Assembly: GCA_949025205.1 (NCBI GenBank)
Contig: CARMXJ010000057.1
Coordinates: 1 to 7,138, forward strand
Length of the DNA stretch: 7,138 nucleotides
Reading direction: 5' to 3'
DNA from: an uncultured Bacilli bacterium
Lineage (GTDB): Bacteria; Bacillota_I; Bacilli_A; RF39; UBA660
In this document: in pieces, positions 6,420-7,138 of the stretch
Position numbering within the stretch: position 1 is the stretch's first letter
Layout: every line of letters starts with the position of its first letter
The notes under the pieces: model-generated
The model's input: the letters and a program-made list of their open reading frames with translations, nothing else
The model's database searches: none
What the model was told of the DNA's origin: nothing
Translations under genes and position numbers: made by a program

Positions 6420-6830
6420 TTATTCTATGCTTCTAAAATCATATAATAAATTTACAGAAAATAAATCTAGTAATGCTTCATAAACAAATTTCATTAATAT
6501 TTCATTTGGTGTAGGGCTAATTGGTTCTTCTGTTTTGGATTTACAATATTCTTTCATATGAATCAGTTTGGAATCGTTTAAAGCGAATAAATTAAGATTA
6601 TCCATAATAATTTTGCATATTTCCATTATAATGTATGTTTCAAGATTATCATTGTATTTTAAAGTTTTCCAGTAATCTCTAATATCCTTTGCATATTTAA
6701 CAATATTAGAATCAGGTTCATTATTAAAATCTGGACAAGTATGATTATATAGTTTGTAATTATATCCTCCATTCTTTTCTAAATATTTTATAATTGTTTC
6801 TATTTTAACTAAAAATTCATCGTTTATCAT
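6420..6830 (-). CDS. Hypothetical protein, 136 aa, coupled to the transposase gene
   Basis: I do not recognise this protein. It is predicted soluble and mostly alpha-helical, rich in Lys, Asn, Ile, Leu, Tyr and acidic residues. It has no signal peptide, no evident membrane segment, no zinc-binding cysteine cluster (isolated cysteines only) and no clear DNA-binding motif. Its ATG overlaps the stop of the upstream transposase gene in a 4-nt ATGA, so translation is probably coupled. A strong AAGGAGG (6844-6850) lies 13 nt upstream, inside the transposase end, farther than usual. A strong terminator follows 3 bp after the stop. The tight packing between a transposase and a terminator argues that it is a real gene and suggests that it travels with the element as a passenger or accessory gene. 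That role is inference only. Confidence 0.65.
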   Translation of the reverse strand: MINDEFLVKIETIIKYLEKNGGYNYKLYNHTCPDFNNEPDSNIVKYAKDIRDYWKTLKYNDNLETYIIMEICKIIMDNLNLFALNDSKLIHMKEYCKSKTEEPISPTPNEILMKFVYEALLDLFSVNLLYDFRSIE

Positions 6831-7138
6831 AATGATATATGTGCCTCCTTCATTTCTTTATCATCAAGATATTTTCGTATATTTTGGATATTTTTATCTC
6901 CTAATAAATAAGGATTTAATAGGACTTTATCGTCATCAATCTTTTTAATATTTAACTTATCTAAAACTTCTTTTGGTATGTAGTCATAAATTAAATCAAA
7001 TGGGCATTTACCATCTAGTGATTCTCTGTATAAACTATTAATATGAGAACATAACAAGTATAAATCTTTTTGGGTGTAGTGCTTTATTGAAACACCTTTA
7101 GGAATAATTCTTCTTATTAATTCATGATTATTTTCTAT
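6827..7138 (-). CDS. IS30-like transposase, C-terminal part (runs off window)
   Basis: The reading frame is open from the window edge and gives the last 103 residues; the N-terminus lies beyond 7138. It begins IENNHELIRRIIPKG, which fits the block around the third catalytic acidic residue (Glu) of the DDE triad in IS30-type transposases. It continues with SHINSLYRESLDGKCPFDL, the family's conserved HINS..R..L.GK.P..L block, and ends in the KKI..D.V.L.P.LL-type tail (LNIKKIDDDKVLLNPYLL). No internal stop or frameshift is seen in this part. Whether the whole gene is intact, and where the element ends, cannot be judged here. Its last codons hold the Shine-Dalgarno and start of the next gene. A TTG at 7055-7057 could be misread as a start, but the conserved residues continue upstream of it. 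The family call rests on recalled motif patterns. Confidence 0.75.
   Translation of the reverse strand: MENNHELIRRIIPKGVSIKHYTQKDLYLLCSHINSLYRESLDGKCPFDLIYDYIPKEVLDKLNIKKIDDDKVLLNPYLLGDKNIQNIRKYLDDKEMKEAHISL

Noticed and set aside
6820..6850. Programmed frameshift joining the transposase to the 136-residue protein
   Set aside because: No slippery heptamer precedes the stop; the ATGA overlap and a Shine-Dalgarno upstream fit reinitiation instead.
6827..7057. Stand-alone 76-residue gene starting at TTG 7057
   Set aside because: The frame stays open to the window edge and the upstream residues (IENNHELIRRIIPKG) are conserved transposase sequence, so this is the tail of a longer gene.

Overview
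The window reads as a piece of chromosome from a low-GC, Gram-positive-type bacterium (Bacillota or a Mollicutes relative). The DNA is strongly AT-rich, the Shine-Dalgarno sequences are mostly strong, and the two full-length housekeeping proteins look like PcrA and LigA of Firmicutes. The code is standard: TGA ends the nucleotidyltransferase and transposase genes, and tryptophan is TGG. Nothing visible fixes the genus.

Left and centre (1-6237, + strand): hairpins likely to end an upstream transcript are followed by an extended -10 promoter and a three-gene block. First is pcrA (UvrD/PcrA superfamily 1 helicase), whose coding sequence is interrupted by a 360-residue in-frame intein at 837-1916. 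Next is a putative sugar-phosphate nucleotidyltransferase. Last is ligA (NAD-dependent DNA ligase), whose likely GTG start lies inside the end of the preceding gene. The spacing (48 nt, then a 20-nt overlap), with no terminator seen between genes, suggests one operon that ends at a hairpin/T-tract overlapping the ligA stop. PcrA and LigA are a familiar DNA repair/replication pair in Firmicutes; the nucleotidyltransferase between them is the less expected member.

The intein is the most interesting object. It sits between the Gln and the next residue of helicase motif III, so the helicase should need protein splicing to become active. It has clear N- and C-terminal splicing motifs (Cys1, TPDH, VHN/Cys+1). 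I see no LAGLIDADG motif in its middle. Instead there is a segment whose residue order resembles a GIY-YIG nuclease fold, followed by about 140 residues that I cannot assign.

Right (6238-7138): an AT-rich intergenic stretch holds two imperfect 18-bp direct repeats and a 15-bp perfect hairpin that can terminate transcription from both sides. Beyond it, on the - strand, is the C-terminal part of an IS30-like transposase that runs off the window. Its stop codon overlaps by 4 nt the start of a 136-residue protein I do not recognise. This end therefore looks like a mobile-element insertion next to the stable housekeeping operon, possibly with a passenger gene.
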